Counted from the stretch's first letter, positions 17,486-25,556 are shown. The stretch: 64,000 nucleotides of DNA from Mariniflexile sp044335535 (GCF_044335535.1 NZ_JBIQVZ010000001.1:1-64000), one strand, 5' to 3'. Made by a program: numbers and translations. Notes: a model not told the origin generated them from the letters alone.

Positions 17486-18523
17486 TTAATAGTTTTTATC
17501 TAAGTAATCAAATGGCCCAACACCATCGGTATCTTTAAAAGTTATTATAGTACCGGTGTAACTTCCATTTTGTTCTTTTTTAATTTTATTTAAAAGCACT
17601 TGATTATATTCTAAAGTAACCCCTTTAACTTCTTCTTTTGTAGGTTTGTTGATGGTGCTTATTGTGATTTCATTTTTAGTTAAAATACCGTCACCATCAT
17701 CATCATTGTCAATATAATTATATAGAGGACGAATAAATCCTGAATTATCTCTATATGTATCATCATCTGTATTATCTGTTAAAACATCATTACCATCTAC
17801 ATCTTCCAAATATGAAGGGATACCATCGCCATCATGATCGTTTTCAGCCATTTGTAATAATTCAAACTTAAAAATTAATGGTGAATAGGCTGGAATACCA
17901 CCAGAAGCATTAGAAAAATAGGCTAAGCCAGAAGGTAAGAACATAACCCCTAACCCCGAATTGTTATAGCTTACAGTTCCATCACTATTCTCGGTAAAAC
18001 TTTCTGAGGTATTAAAATCAGGTATAACATTTTGCCATCCAGATATTACACTAGTTAAATCAAACAGATTACTATTTGGGTAAAATTTATAATCAAAAAC
18101 AATGTTATTTAGTGTAAATCCTTCATAAAGTATTTGAACATTATCAGCAAATGTAGGTGAATCTCCCCCTCCTTGGTTTAGTTTTAAAACATAATATTCG
18201 TAATCGGTTTCCGCATAAACGACCTCTTTAGGGGCTCCAACGGCATCTAACAATAACGTATGCCCATCGGGAACAGATGCTCCACTCACTAATTTAGTGA
18301 TTTTTATATCATTAATGCCAGCATTTGGTAAAGCTGCCGCAATTTCGCTAGAATTATAATAATGATTACTTAAATATTTAACAAGAGAATCCATATCCGC
18401 TAGCTGTTGTTCTGTCCTATCTCTTATCTCAATAACAATCGGATCTGGCTCGTCATCTTTTTTACATGATAACACTCCAATGGTTAAACATAATAGATAT
18501 AGGCTTACTTTTCTTAAATTCAT
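17486..18523 (-). CDS. FKBP-type peptidyl-prolyl isomerase lipoprotein with calcium-binding-like repeats
   Basis: This is a 345-residue lipoprotein with lipobox ending at Cys20, followed by KKDDEPDP. An acidic/basic cluster right after the Cys resembles the Bacteroidota lipoprotein export signal for surface exposure. An FKBP-like domain spans about 100-230 (VQILYEGFTLNNIVFD, SGLAYFSNASGGIPAYSPLIFKFEL). The C-terminal third carries DHDGDGIPSYLED and DNDDDGDGILTKNEI, Asp-rich loops of the thrombospondin type 3/EF-hand-like kind. It may fold proteins at the cell surface. The gene ends at the shared terminator and is otherwise alone. Confidence 0.87.
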   Translation of the reverse strand: MNLRKVSLYLLCLTIGVLSCKKDDEPDPIVIEIRDRTEQQLADMDSLVKYLSNHYYNSSEIAAALPNAGINDIKITKLVSGASVPDGHTLLLDAVGAPKEVVYAETDYEYYVLKLNQGGGDSPTFADNVQILYEGFTLNNIVFDYKFYPNSNLFDLTSVISGWQNVIPDFNTSESFTENSDGTVSYNNSGLGVMFLPSGLAYFSNASGGIPAYSPLIFKFELLQMAENDHDGDGIPSYLEDVDGNDVLTDNTDDDTYRDNSGFIRPLYNYIDNDDDGDGILTKNEITISTINKPTKEEVKGVTLEYNQVLLNKIKKEQNGSYTGTIITFKDTDGVGPFDYLDKNY

Positions 18524-18769
18524 GCTTTTTTTGTTTTTTTCAAAGGCTATATGTGAATTCTTTTCTTGATTTAATTAAATCTTAAAAGAATCTTCCATTA
18601 TTCCTTATTTTTGAGCCGCAAGATACAATTTAAATATAATTTTGCATAACAACATTAACGTAGTTTTCATCTGTATATTTTATTTTTTTACATAGTCAGA
18701 TGCAATTCACATAATTAATAATTCATATGGTGAAGAATTTTTCATCCATGCTCATTTCACAATAATTAT

Positions 18770-19165
18770 ATGCGTATAGATAAGTATTTATGGTGTGTTA
18801 GATATTACAAAACAAGAACTATTGCAACTACTGCTTGCAAAAAAGGACATATTCGTGTAAACCAAGAAATTGTTAAACCCAGTAGAGAAGTTTATCCTCA
18901 AGATGTTATTGAATTAAGAAAAGACCAAATAAACTACCGCCTTACTGTAAACGACATTCCTGAAAGTAGAGTTGGCGCTAAATTAGTTGACATTTATAGA
19001 ACCGATACCACGCCTAAGGAACAATTTGAAGCTCAAGAACTTTTAAAATACTCAAAAGATTATTACAGAAAAAAAGGTGTTGGTAGACCTACTAAAAAAG
19101 ACAGAAGAGACATTGACGATTTTACCGATGTAACACCTTTGAAGGCTGATGACTCTGAAGAGTAA
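18770..19165 (+). CDS. S4-domain RNA-binding protein (Hsp15-like)
   Basis: This 131-residue protein begins MRIDKYLWCVRYYKTRTIATTACKKGHIRVN, a clean S4 domain (about 1-60), followed by a basic linker and an acidic tail. The layout fits the HslR/Hsp15 family, which binds stalled 50S subunits carrying nascent chains. The closest named match would be hslR, but sequence alone does not exclude a different S4 protein. It lies 85 bases before a PRTase gene in the same direction. Confidence 0.85.
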   Translation: MRIDKYLWCVRYYKTRTIATTACKKGHIRVNQEIVKPSREVYPQDVIELRKDQINYRLTVNDIPESRVGAKLVDIYRTDTTPKEQFEAQELLKYSKDYYRKKGVGRPTKKDRRDIDDFTDVTPLKADDSEE

Positions 19166-19250
19166 ATGTAGATGACAACTTCCCTTGAAAAAAATTAATA
19201 GAAACAGGTAAAAATGAGTAATTTTATACTTTAAAAACAAGACAACTGAT

Positions 19251-19754
19251 ATGAACGTTACAAACAATGTGATATTAAACCACGATGAAATTAATCATAA
19301 AATAAGACGTATTGCGTTTCAAATTTATGAAAACAATGTAAACGAAAAAGAGGTTATTTTAGCTGGTATAGATAGTAACGGCTACATTTTTGCTAAAAAG
19401 TTAAAAACCATACTTCAAAAAATATCGGACATCAACCCTATTCTTTGTAAAGTGAGTATTGACAAAAAAAATCCACATCTACCAATAAAAACATCTATTC
19501 AGCCAGAAGATTACGAAAACAAATCGTTGGTATTGGTTGATGATGTTTTAAATTCAGGCACTACTTTAATTTATGGTGTGAAGCATTTTTTAAATGTGCC
19601 CTTAAAACAATTTAAAACAGCTGTTTTAGTTAATAGAAACCATAAAAAATATCCTGTTAAAGCCGATTTTAAAGGCATTTCACTCTCAACTTCTTTACAC
19701 GAACATGTAAACGTCGTATTAGATGGTAAAAAATTTGAAGTTATTTTAGAATAG
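19251..19754 (+). CDS. Phosphoribosyltransferase family protein (PyrR-like)
   Basis: This 167-residue type I PRTase has the PRPP-binding signature VLVDDVLNSGTT (about 94-105) and the upstream GIDSNGYIFAKKL. The length and fold fit PyrR/Hpt-like proteins, which in Bacteroidota are usually annotated simply as phosphoribosyltransferase. The base acted on cannot be determined. Its 3-prime end overlaps that of aroK (minus strand) by 9 bases. Confidence 0.88.
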   Translation: MNVTNNVILNHDEINHKIRRIAFQIYENNVNEKEVILAGIDSNGYIFAKKLKTILQKISDINPILCKVSIDKKNPHLPIKTSIQPEDYENKSLVLVDDVLNSGTTLIYGVKHFLNVPLKQFKTAVLVNRNHKKYPVKADFKGISLSTSLHEHVNVVLDGKKFEVILE

Positions 19755-20267
19755 CTGTAACACAACTTCTTCTATGATATTGTTTTCTGGTTTGTTATCT
19801 GTAGTTATAGTAACATGAGCTAAACTGTAAAATTGAGACCGCTCAAAAAGATGTTTCCCAATAAATTCAGCCAATAAATCGTCTGTTTCTATATGGGCTA
19901 TTAACGGTCGTTTGCTCTTTTCATTCTTCAATCGGGCAATTAAAGTAGGGATAGACGCTTTTAAATAAATACTTTTTACATTATTCGCTTTTAAAATTAT
20001 ATCCATATTGTTACTATAACATGGCGTACCGCCGCCTAAAGACAAAACTAATTTGCTTTTAGAACTCAATAATTCTTTTAAATAATGCGTTTCTAGTTTT
20101 CTGAAATGAATTTCTCCTTTTGATTTAAATATATCACTGATGGTTGAATTTTCTTTTTCTTCAATGTAATCGTCTAAATCCAAAAACCCATAATCTAGTT
20201 TTTTTGCCAAAATCCTACCTAAAGTAGACTTTCCAGAAGCCATATATCCAATTAAAATTACAATCAT
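19746..20267 (-). CDS. aroK: Shikimate kinase
   Basis: This 173-residue P-loop kinase phosphorylates shikimate in the chorismate pathway. It has Walker A LIGYMASGKSTLGR (about 5-18), LDLDDYIEE (about 30-38, the shikimate/Mg Asp), the EIHFRKLE motif (about 52-59) and VLSLGGGTPC (about 75-84). The lid Arg lies in the SKRPLI segment. The length is normal. It converges on the PRTase gene with a 9-base overlap. Confidence 0.96.
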   Translation of the reverse strand: MIVILIGYMASGKSTLGRILAKKLDYGFLDLDDYIEEKENSTISDIFKSKGEIHFRKLETHYLKELLSSKSKLVLSLGGGTPCYSNNMDIILKANNVKSIYLKASIPTLIARLKNEKSKRPLIAHIETDDLLAEFIGKHLFERSQFYSLAHVTITTDNKPENNIIEEVVLQLF

Positions 20268-20343
20268 TTTTACGCTATAAATTGATTATTAAAAACATAC
20301 GTTTTAGTACTGCAAAAAAACAAAAATTTCTTTTAAAAAAGTC

Positions 20344-20373
20344 TTGTTTTATTAAAAATAGGTTTTATATTTG
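20344..20373 (+). promoter_or_regulatory. Predicted promoter of tRNA-Lys
   Basis: TTG (20344-20346), a 19-base spacer, and TATATTTG (20366-20373) give a near-perfect Bacteroidota -33/-7 promoter. The expected start is near 20380, 24 bases before the tRNA. Confidence 0.75.
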
Positions 20374-20403
20374 CACCCTCGTTACAGAGAAACAAAAATA
20401 CAA

Positions 20404-20476
20404 GACCTGGTAGCTCAGTTGGTAGAGCATTTCACTTTTAATGAAAGGGTCCTGGGTTCGAATCCCAGCCCGGTCA
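20404..20476 (+). tRNA. tRNA-Lys (anticodon UUU)
   Basis: This is a 73-base cloverleaf: D arm GCTC...GAGC, anticodon stem TTTCA/TGAAA with loop CTTTTAA (anticodon TTT), T arm CTGGG-TTCGAAT-CCCAG. The CCA end is not encoded. The acceptor stem GACCTGG/CCCGGTC has one mismatch, U5 opposite C68. All other pairs are canonical. Confidence 0.96.
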
Positions 20477-20480
20477 CAAG

Positions 20481-20513
20481 AAAAAGTTAAGCATAATTGC
20501 TTAACTTTTTCTA
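20481..20513 (+). terminator. Terminator between tRNA-Lys and tRNA-Leu
   Basis: AAAAAGTTAAGCA pairs perfectly with TGCTTAACTTTTT around a four-base loop, just after tRNA-Lys. It implies that the following tRNA-Leu has its own promoter or depends on read-through. Confidence 0.9.
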
Positions 20514-20533
20514 TTTTTACTAAAGTTTATTTT

Positions 20534-20618
20534 GCGCACGTGGCGGAATTGGTAGACGCGCCAGCTTGAGGGGCTGGTATTCGCTTAGAATGTGGAAGTT
20601 CGAGTCTTCTCGTGCGCA
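20534..20618 (+). tRNA. tRNA-Leu (anticodon GAG)
   Basis: This is an 85-base class II tRNA. Acceptor GCGCACG/CGTGCGC is perfect, the anticodon stem CCAGC/GCTGG encloses TTGAGGG (anticodon GAG), and a long variable arm and T arm follow. The discriminator base is A, and CCA is not encoded. Confidence 0.97.
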
Positions 20619-20655
20619 CTTTTCTTCATTAAAATATTAAAAACTTCTCTTTATG

Positions 20656-20692
20656 TTGATTTAATCAAATGATACATATATTTTTGTTTAAC
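20656..20692 (+). promoter_or_regulatory. Promoter of the carH-like gene with overlapping operator-like motif
   Basis: TTG (20656-20658) and TATTTTTG (20679-20686), 20 bases apart, fit the -33/-7 promoter consensus. The 15-base word TTTTTGTTTAACTTT (20681-20695) overlaps the -7 box and recurs in front of crtI. A regulator bound here would block its own transcription. Confidence 0.65.
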
Positions 20693-20707
20693 TTTAAATA
20701 GTTATCA

Positions 20708-21607
20708 ATGAACAATATCAAGATTAACTTCAGCATTAAAGATCTTGAAAACCTTACAGGCATTAAAGCCCATACCATACGGATTTGGGAAAAACGCTAC
20801 AACTTACTTGCCCCAAACAGGTCTGACACCAATATTAGAAATTATAGCCTTGAAAGTTTAAAAAAGTTGCTTAACGTTTCATATTTAAACAATAATGGTT
20901 TAAAAATTTCAAGGATTGCTGAGCTAAAAGAAGAAGAAATAGCTGCCAAAGTTAAAGAATTGTCTTTAAAAGGAAAAGCAGAAGATTATGCCTTTAATGC
21001 CTTTAAAATTGCCATGATTAATTTTGATCAAGTGCTTTTTTATAATACATACAACAACCAGCTTGCAACCAATTCATTTTCAGATATATTCTATAACACA
21101 TTTCTTCCCTTATTAAATGAGATAGGCTTATTATGGCAAACTAACACCATTACACCTGCCCAAGAACATTTTATCTCGGTACTTATAAAACAAAAAATTC
21201 TTTTAAATATTGAAAACCTACAAAGTTTAAACCCTCAACCAAACACCAAAACCTTTGTGCTTTTTTTACCACAACACGAAGTACACGACATTGGCTTATT
21301 ATTTATTAATTATCAATTAAGAAGTAAAGGTTACCATACCATTTTTTTAGGAGAAAGTGTTCCTATGGAAAGTTTAAAAGAGTTATTTAATTTTTTCAAC
21401 GACATCTGCTTTATATCTTACTTTACGGTGTATCCTGAAGAAGAAAATATTACTGCTTATCTAAAAGATTTTAGCAATTTACTCCTAAACAACAATAGCA
21501 CAAAGTTGCTATTACTAGGTCATAAACTAAATAATTATAGCAATAACGAGCTTCCAAAAAACATAACAATCTATAAAACTATTGAAAATTTAGTTAAAGA
21601 TTTATAA
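20708..21607 (+). CDS. MerR-type regulator with cobalamin-binding domain (CarH/LitR-like)
   Basis: This 299-residue protein has an N-terminal MerR winged-helix domain (about 5-75, LTGIKAHTIRIWEKRYNLL), a four-helix cobalamin cap domain (about 85-175), and a C-terminal B12-binding Rossmann domain (about 182-299). It carries the residues known for light sensing in CarH: a Wx9EH motif (W143, E153, H154) and ExHxxG (E191, H193, G196), whose histidines are the upper and lower cobalt ligands. CarH tetramers with adenosylcobalamin repress carotenoid genes in the dark and fall apart in light. Here the gene directly precedes crtI, crtB, crtZ and a lycopene cyclase. Light control is inferred and not demonstrated. 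Confidence 0.88.
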   Translation: MNNIKINFSIKDLENLTGIKAHTIRIWEKRYNLLAPNRSDTNIRNYSLESLKKLLNVSYLNNNGLKISRIAELKEEEIAAKVKELSLKGKAEDYAFNAFKIAMINFDQVLFYNTYNNQLATNSFSDIFYNTFLPLLNEIGLLWQTNTITPAQEHFISVLIKQKILLNIENLQSLNPQPNTKTFVLFLPQHEVHDIGLLFINYQLRSKGYHTIFLGESVPMESLKELFNFFNDICFISYFTVYPEEENITAYLKDFSNLLLNNNSTKLLLLGHKLNNYSNNELPKNITIYKTIENLVKDL

Positions 21608-21615
21608 ACAATTAT

Positions 21616-21653
21616 TTTTTGTTTAACTTTTTATTATATTTGTTAAACAAAAA
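21616..21653 (+). promoter_or_regulatory. Inverted-repeat operator candidate before crtI
   Basis: A perfect 12-base inverted repeat, TTTTTGTTTAAC (21616-21627) and GTTAAACAAAAA (21642-21653), is separated by 14 bases and ends one base before the crtI ATG (21654). TATATTTG at 21635-21642 is a good -7 box lying within it. Half the motif also covers the -7 box of the upstream regulator gene. It is likely the binding site of the CarH-like protein. Confidence 0.65.
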
Positions 21654-23114
21654 ATGAGAAAATCAGTTTTTATAATAGGTTCGGGGTTTTCATCTTTAGC
21701 TGCATCATGTTACTTAGCTAAAGCTGGCTATGATGTTACCATTTTTGAAAAAAACCACACTGTTGGTGGTCGGGCAAGACAACTAAAAAAAGAGGGGTTT
21801 GTTTTTGATATAGGCCCAACATGGTATTGGATGCCCGATGTTTTTGAGCGCTTTTTTTCAGACTTCAACAAAAAACCTTCAGATTATTATTCATTAGTAA
21901 AATTAAATCCTGCTTATAGCGTCTATTTTGGTAAGGATGATTTTATTACCATTGAAGATACTTTAGAAAAGATAAAAATTGCTTTTGAAAAAGAAGAAAC
22001 TGGTAGCTCTAAAAAACTGGACACCTTTATTCAAAAAGCAAAAAGCAATTACGACATAGCTATTAAAGATTTAGTGTACAACCCTGGCGTTTCTCCTTTA
22101 GAATTGGTTACGCCTAAAACCATTACTAAGTTAAATCAGTTTTTCAGCACTATAAAAAAAGATGTTAGAAAAGAGTTTAAAAATGAAAGGTTAGTTAAAA
22201 TTCTTGAGTTTCCAGTACTATTTTTAGGTGCAAAACCAAGCAACACCCCTTCATTTTATAGCTTTATGAATTATGCCGATTTTGGTCTCGGCACATTTCA
22301 CCCTAAAAAAGGCATGTATCAAGTTATTTTAGCCATTGAAACGTTGGCAAAGGAACTTGGTGTTACTATAAAAACTGAAAGTTCTGTCGATAAAATCATC
22401 GTAGATAATGGCAAAGCAATTGGAATTATTTCCAACGGAACAACATACAAAAGCGATATTATAGTGAGCGGTGCCGATTATCACCACACAGAAACCTTAC
22501 TGGATAAACCATACAGACAATACACCGAAGCCTATTGGAGCAAAAAAACCTTTGCGCCATCTTCTCTACTTTTTTATGTAGGTTTTGATAAGAAACTTAC
22601 CAATGTAAATCATCATACCTTATTTTTTGATGTTGATTTTGATATACATGCAGAGGCTATTTACGATAACCCAAAATGGCCAGAAAACCCATTGTTTTAT
22701 GCCAGTTTCCCAAGCAAAACAGATGATAGTGTAGCTCCAAAAGGAAAAGAGGCAGGTATCTTTTTAATTCCGCTTGCACCAGGTTTGGAAGACACTCCAG
22801 AGTTACGTGAAATCTATTTCGACAAAATTATAGCCCGCTTTGAAAATTTAACGTCTCAAAGTTTAAAAAATCAAGTGATATTTAAGGAAAGCTTTTGTAT
22901 TAACGATTTTACAAAAGATTACAATTCATACAAAGGAAATGCCTATGGAATGGCCAACACACTTACTCAAACAGCGTTTTTAAGACCCAAATTAAAAAGT
23001 AAAAAAGTGAAGAATTTATTTTTTACGGGGCAATTAACCGTTCCCGGTCCAGGTGTTCCACCATCCTTGATTTCAGGAAAACTAGTAGCAGATTTAGTTA
23101 TAAAACACCATTAA
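21654..23114 (+). CDS. crtI: Phytoene desaturase
   Basis: This 486-residue flavoprotein converts phytoene to lycopene. It has the N-terminal FAD-binding fold VFIIGSGFSSLAASCYLAKAG...EKN (about 4-34), RARQLKKEGFVFDIGPTWYWMPDVF (about 43-67) and the family-specific C-terminal PGPGVPPSLISGKLVADL (about 463-480). The length matches CrtI. The ATG follows the inverted-repeat operator directly. It is the first structural gene of the carotenoid operon. Confidence 0.96.
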   Translation: MRKSVFIIGSGFSSLAASCYLAKAGYDVTIFEKNHTVGGRARQLKKEGFVFDIGPTWYWMPDVFERFFSDFNKKPSDYYSLVKLNPAYSVYFGKDDFITIEDTLEKIKIAFEKEETGSSKKLDTFIQKAKSNYDIAIKDLVYNPGVSPLELVTPKTITKLNQFFSTIKKDVRKEFKNERLVKILEFPVLFLGAKPSNTPSFYSFMNYADFGLGTFHPKKGMYQVILAIETLAKELGVTIKTESSVDKIIVDNGKAIGIISNGTTYKSDIIVSGADYHHTETLLDKPYRQYTEAYWSKKTFAPSSLLFYVGFDKKLTNVNHHTLFFDVDFDIHAEAIYDNPKWPENPLFYASFPSKTDDSVAPKGKEAGIFLIPLAPGLEDTPELREIYFDKIIARFENLTSQSLKNQVIFKESFCINDFTKDYNSYKGNAYGMANTLTQTAFLRPKLKSKKVKNLFFTGQLTVPGPGVPPSLISGKLVADLVIKHH

Positions 23115-23187
23115 CCATAAAATCGTTTAACTACAAATACGTATAAAACGATACCATACGACCTTTAAAAAACAATAATTATTACAT

Positions 23188-24027
23188 ATGAAATCACTTT
23201 TTGACACCGTTTCGTATAATTGTAGTAAAAACATAACAAAAACGTATAGCACATCGTTTTCCTTAGCTACCAACCTGTTATATAAATCTATAAGAAATGA
23301 TATTTATAACATTTATGGCTTTGTAAGACTTGCCGATGAAATTGTTGATTCATTCCACGATTACAACAAAGAAGTTTTATTCAATAGATTTTCTGAAGAT
23401 TTAGAACTTGCTTTAAAAGATAAAATTAGTTTAAATCCTATTTTAAATTCATTTCAATATACATTTCATAAATATAACATTGACAAAAAACTAGTCGATG
23501 CCTTTATGCATAGTATGCGTTTAGATTTACACAAAACCACATACTTAACAAACGAAGAATACAAAAATTATATTTACGGTTCTGCCGATGTCGTTGGGCT
23601 TATGTGCTTAAGAGTCTTTGTAAAAGGCGACAACGATAAATACAACGACCTAAAAGATACTGCCATGGCATTGGGGTCTGCATTTCAAAAAGTAAATTTT
23701 TTAAGGGATTTAAAAGCCGATTTTGATGGATTAAACAGAAGTTATTTTCCAAATGTGGATTTAAATAATTTAGATGAAACTTCAAAACAATACATTATTA
23801 ATGACATTGTAAGTGATTTTGAAAAAGGATTGAGTGGTATTAAAAAGCTACCCATAGAAGCTAAATTTGGCGTTTTTATGGCTTATAGATACTACAAGCA
23901 ATTATTAAAAAAACTAAAAAAAACCCCCGCTCTACAAATAAGAAATGCTAGAATACGCGTTTCAAATCCAAAAAAAGTAGAGCTCTTAATGAGAAGCTAT
24001 GTCAAGTATCAATTAAACTTAATGTAA
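23188..24027 (+). CDS. crtB: Phytoene synthase
   Basis: This 279-residue enzyme joins two geranylgeranyl diphosphates. Both Asp-rich motifs are present: RLADEIVDSFHD (about 48-59) and NFLRDLKADFDGLNRSYFP (about 171-189). TYSTSFSLAT near the N-terminus is also typical. It lies 73 bases after crtI and 9 bases before the hydroxylase gene. Confidence 0.96.
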   Translation: MKSLFDTVSYNCSKNITKTYSTSFSLATNLLYKSIRNDIYNIYGFVRLADEIVDSFHDYNKEVLFNRFSEDLELALKDKISLNPILNSFQYTFHKYNIDKKLVDAFMHSMRLDLHKTTYLTNEEYKNYIYGSADVVGLMCLRVFVKGDNDKYNDLKDTAMALGSAFQKVNFLRDLKADFDGLNRSYFPNVDLNNLDETSKQYIINDIVSDFEKGLSGIKKLPIEAKFGVFMAYRYYKQLLKKLKKTPALQIRNARIRVSNPKKVELLMRSYVKYQLNLM

Positions 24028-24036
24028 ATTTATAGT

Positions 24037-24486
24037 ATGCAAACAGTACTTTGGACTCTTATTTTTTTAGCAACTTATTGCTTTATGGAATTTATGGCGT
24101 GGTTTACCCATAAATATGTGATGCATGGTTTTTTATGGAGTTTGCATAAAGATCACCATAAAAAAGACCACGATAGTTGGTTTGAGCGTAACGATGTCTT
24201 TTTTGTTTTTTATGCTGTTGTGAGTATTGGTTGCTTTTTATTGTGGAAGTATCATATTTTCTGGGCTGGTTTACCTATTGGTGCTGGTATTTTTGCGTAT
24301 GGTTTATCTTATTTTTTGGTACACGATATTTTTATACACCAACGTTTTAAACTATTTAGAAATGTCAATAATTGGTATGCCAAAGGTGTAAGACGCGCGC
24401 ACAAAATACACCACAAGCATATTAACAAAGAAAAAGGTGAATGTTTTGGGATGTTATTTGTCCCTTTTAAATACTTTAAAAAGTAG
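24037..24486 (+). CDS. crtZ: Beta-carotene hydroxylase (fatty-acid-hydroxylase family)
   Basis: This 149-residue membrane di-iron hydroxylase has His clusters HKYVMHGFLWSLHKDHHKKDH (about 25-45), HDIFIHQRF (about 96) and HKIHHKH (about 127-133), and about four hydrophobic segments. It adds the 3 and 3-prime hydroxyls of zeaxanthin. It starts 9 bases after crtB and ends 3 bases before the cyclase gene, so the block is surely one operon. Confidence 0.94.
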   Translation: MQTVLWTLIFLATYCFMEFMAWFTHKYVMHGFLWSLHKDHHKKDHDSWFERNDVFFVFYAVVSIGCFLLWKYHIFWAGLPIGAGIFAYGLSYFLVHDIFIHQRFKLFRNVNNWYAKGVRRAHKIHHKHINKEKGECFGMLFVPFKYFKK

Positions 24487-24489
24487 TGA

Positions 24490-25170
24490 ATGACTTATTT
24501 GTATCTTTTTTTAAATTTAGGTTCTTTATCTGTTCCCTTTATTTATAGCTTTCACCCTAAATTAAAATTCTACAATCATTGGAAAGCTTTAGGAATCGGT
24601 ATTTTAATAAGTATGCTCATTTTTATTCCTTGGGATATGTTTTTCACCCAGCATGGCATTTGGGGATTTAATCCAAATTATTTTTTAGGCATAAAATTAG
24701 TTAACTTGCCTATCGAAGAATGGCTGTTTTTTATATGTATTCCTTATGCCTGTGTTTTTACACACTATGCATTATTACATTACTTCACTAATTTAAAACT
24801 ATCAAACGGTATTACTAAATTAATAAGCTATGTATTGATTTTTGGTTTTCTAATCATTTCACTCTATAATTATAACAAATGGTACACATTTGCTAACTTT
24901 TCTTTAGCTACAATTTTAACGCTTATTGTAATTATCAAAAAACCAGAGCTTCTACAATCTTACTTAATAACTTTTTTAGTAATGCTTATTCCCTTTTTTA
25001 TTGTGAATGGAATTTTAACAGGAAGTTTTATTGAAAATGAGGTGGTTTGGTATAATAATTCCGAAAATTTGAATATCCGATTATTTACCATTCCTATTGA
25101 AGACACAATATATGCTTTTACACTTATCCTTTTAAATCTTTTTGTGGTAAAATCTATTGAAAATAAATAG
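24490..25170 (+). CDS. Lycopene cyclase, fused CrtYc/CrtYd type
   Basis: This 226-residue protein has about seven membrane segments. It contains two copies of the lycopene cyclase domain with the catalytic-type motifs LPIEEWLFF (about 75-83) and IPIEDTIYAF (about 198-207), joined in one chain, as in CarR/CrtYcd proteins. That differs from the soluble flavin CrtY type. With CrtZ this predicts zeaxanthin as the end product, the common yellow pigment of marine flavobacteria. The next feature is a MITE-like element 11 bases downstream, and no normal terminator was seen. Confidence 0.9.
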   Translation: MTYLYLFLNLGSLSVPFIYSFHPKLKFYNHWKALGIGILISMLIFIPWDMFFTQHGIWGFNPNYFLGIKLVNLPIEEWLFFICIPYACVFTHYALLHYFTNLKLSNGITKLISYVLIFGFLIISLYNYNKWYTFANFSLATILTLIVIIKKPELLQSYLITFLVMLIPFFIVNGILTGSFIENEVVWYNNSENLNIRLFTIPIEDTIYAFTLILLNLFVVKSIENK

Positions 25171-25180
25171 TGGCGATTAT

Positions 25181-25556
25181 GAAGTGGTTTAAACTTTTTC
25201 CAATTGGCTAAAAAATCGCCCTTTTTTCTCTAGGCGCCTCCCAGTCCATTGACTAGAGGCTGTCTAAAAAGTCTAGTTCTATGTCATATTGGAACTTGTC
25301 GAAATATTTTAACTTACTGGTAATCAATATCGATTTCGACAAGCTCCTGACAAATTAAACTTAAAGGACTTTTTAGACAGCCTCCTTAACGTTCTGTCAT
25401 GTCTTTTTTTCTTTCCGTAGCAATGCTATACAATTCTAAAAAGGCTTCGATTGGACAAAATTGCCATTGCGCTGGCTGGCTCGTTCGCTAAAATAACCCA
25501 CTGGGTTATTTTTTCACGCTCCGTCCTGCTTCAATCGAAAAAGTTTAAACCACTTC
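25181..25556. mobile_element. MITE-like inverted-repeat element, family A, copy 2, carrying a nested element
   Basis: It begins GAAGTGGTTTAAACTTTTTC and ends with the complement CCACTTC, the same ends as 7673-7944 but in the opposite orientation internally. Shared internal words include GGGCGATTTTTTAGCCAA and ACCCACTGGGTTATTTT. It is longer because a second inverted-repeat element (25256-25384) has inserted in it. The right end overlaps the stop codon of the tlpA-like gene by one base. Confidence 0.85.
25256..25384. mobile_element. MITE-like element, family B, nested in family A
   Basis: It has perfect 18-base terminal inverted repeats (GAGGCTGTCTAAAAAGTC and complement) around 93 bases with no coding capacity. 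The inner part includes TTTCGACAAGCT and AAATATTTTAACTTA, and a decayed copy is at 62001-62105. The left boundary falls inside the family A copy, so it inserted later. Confidence 0.85.
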
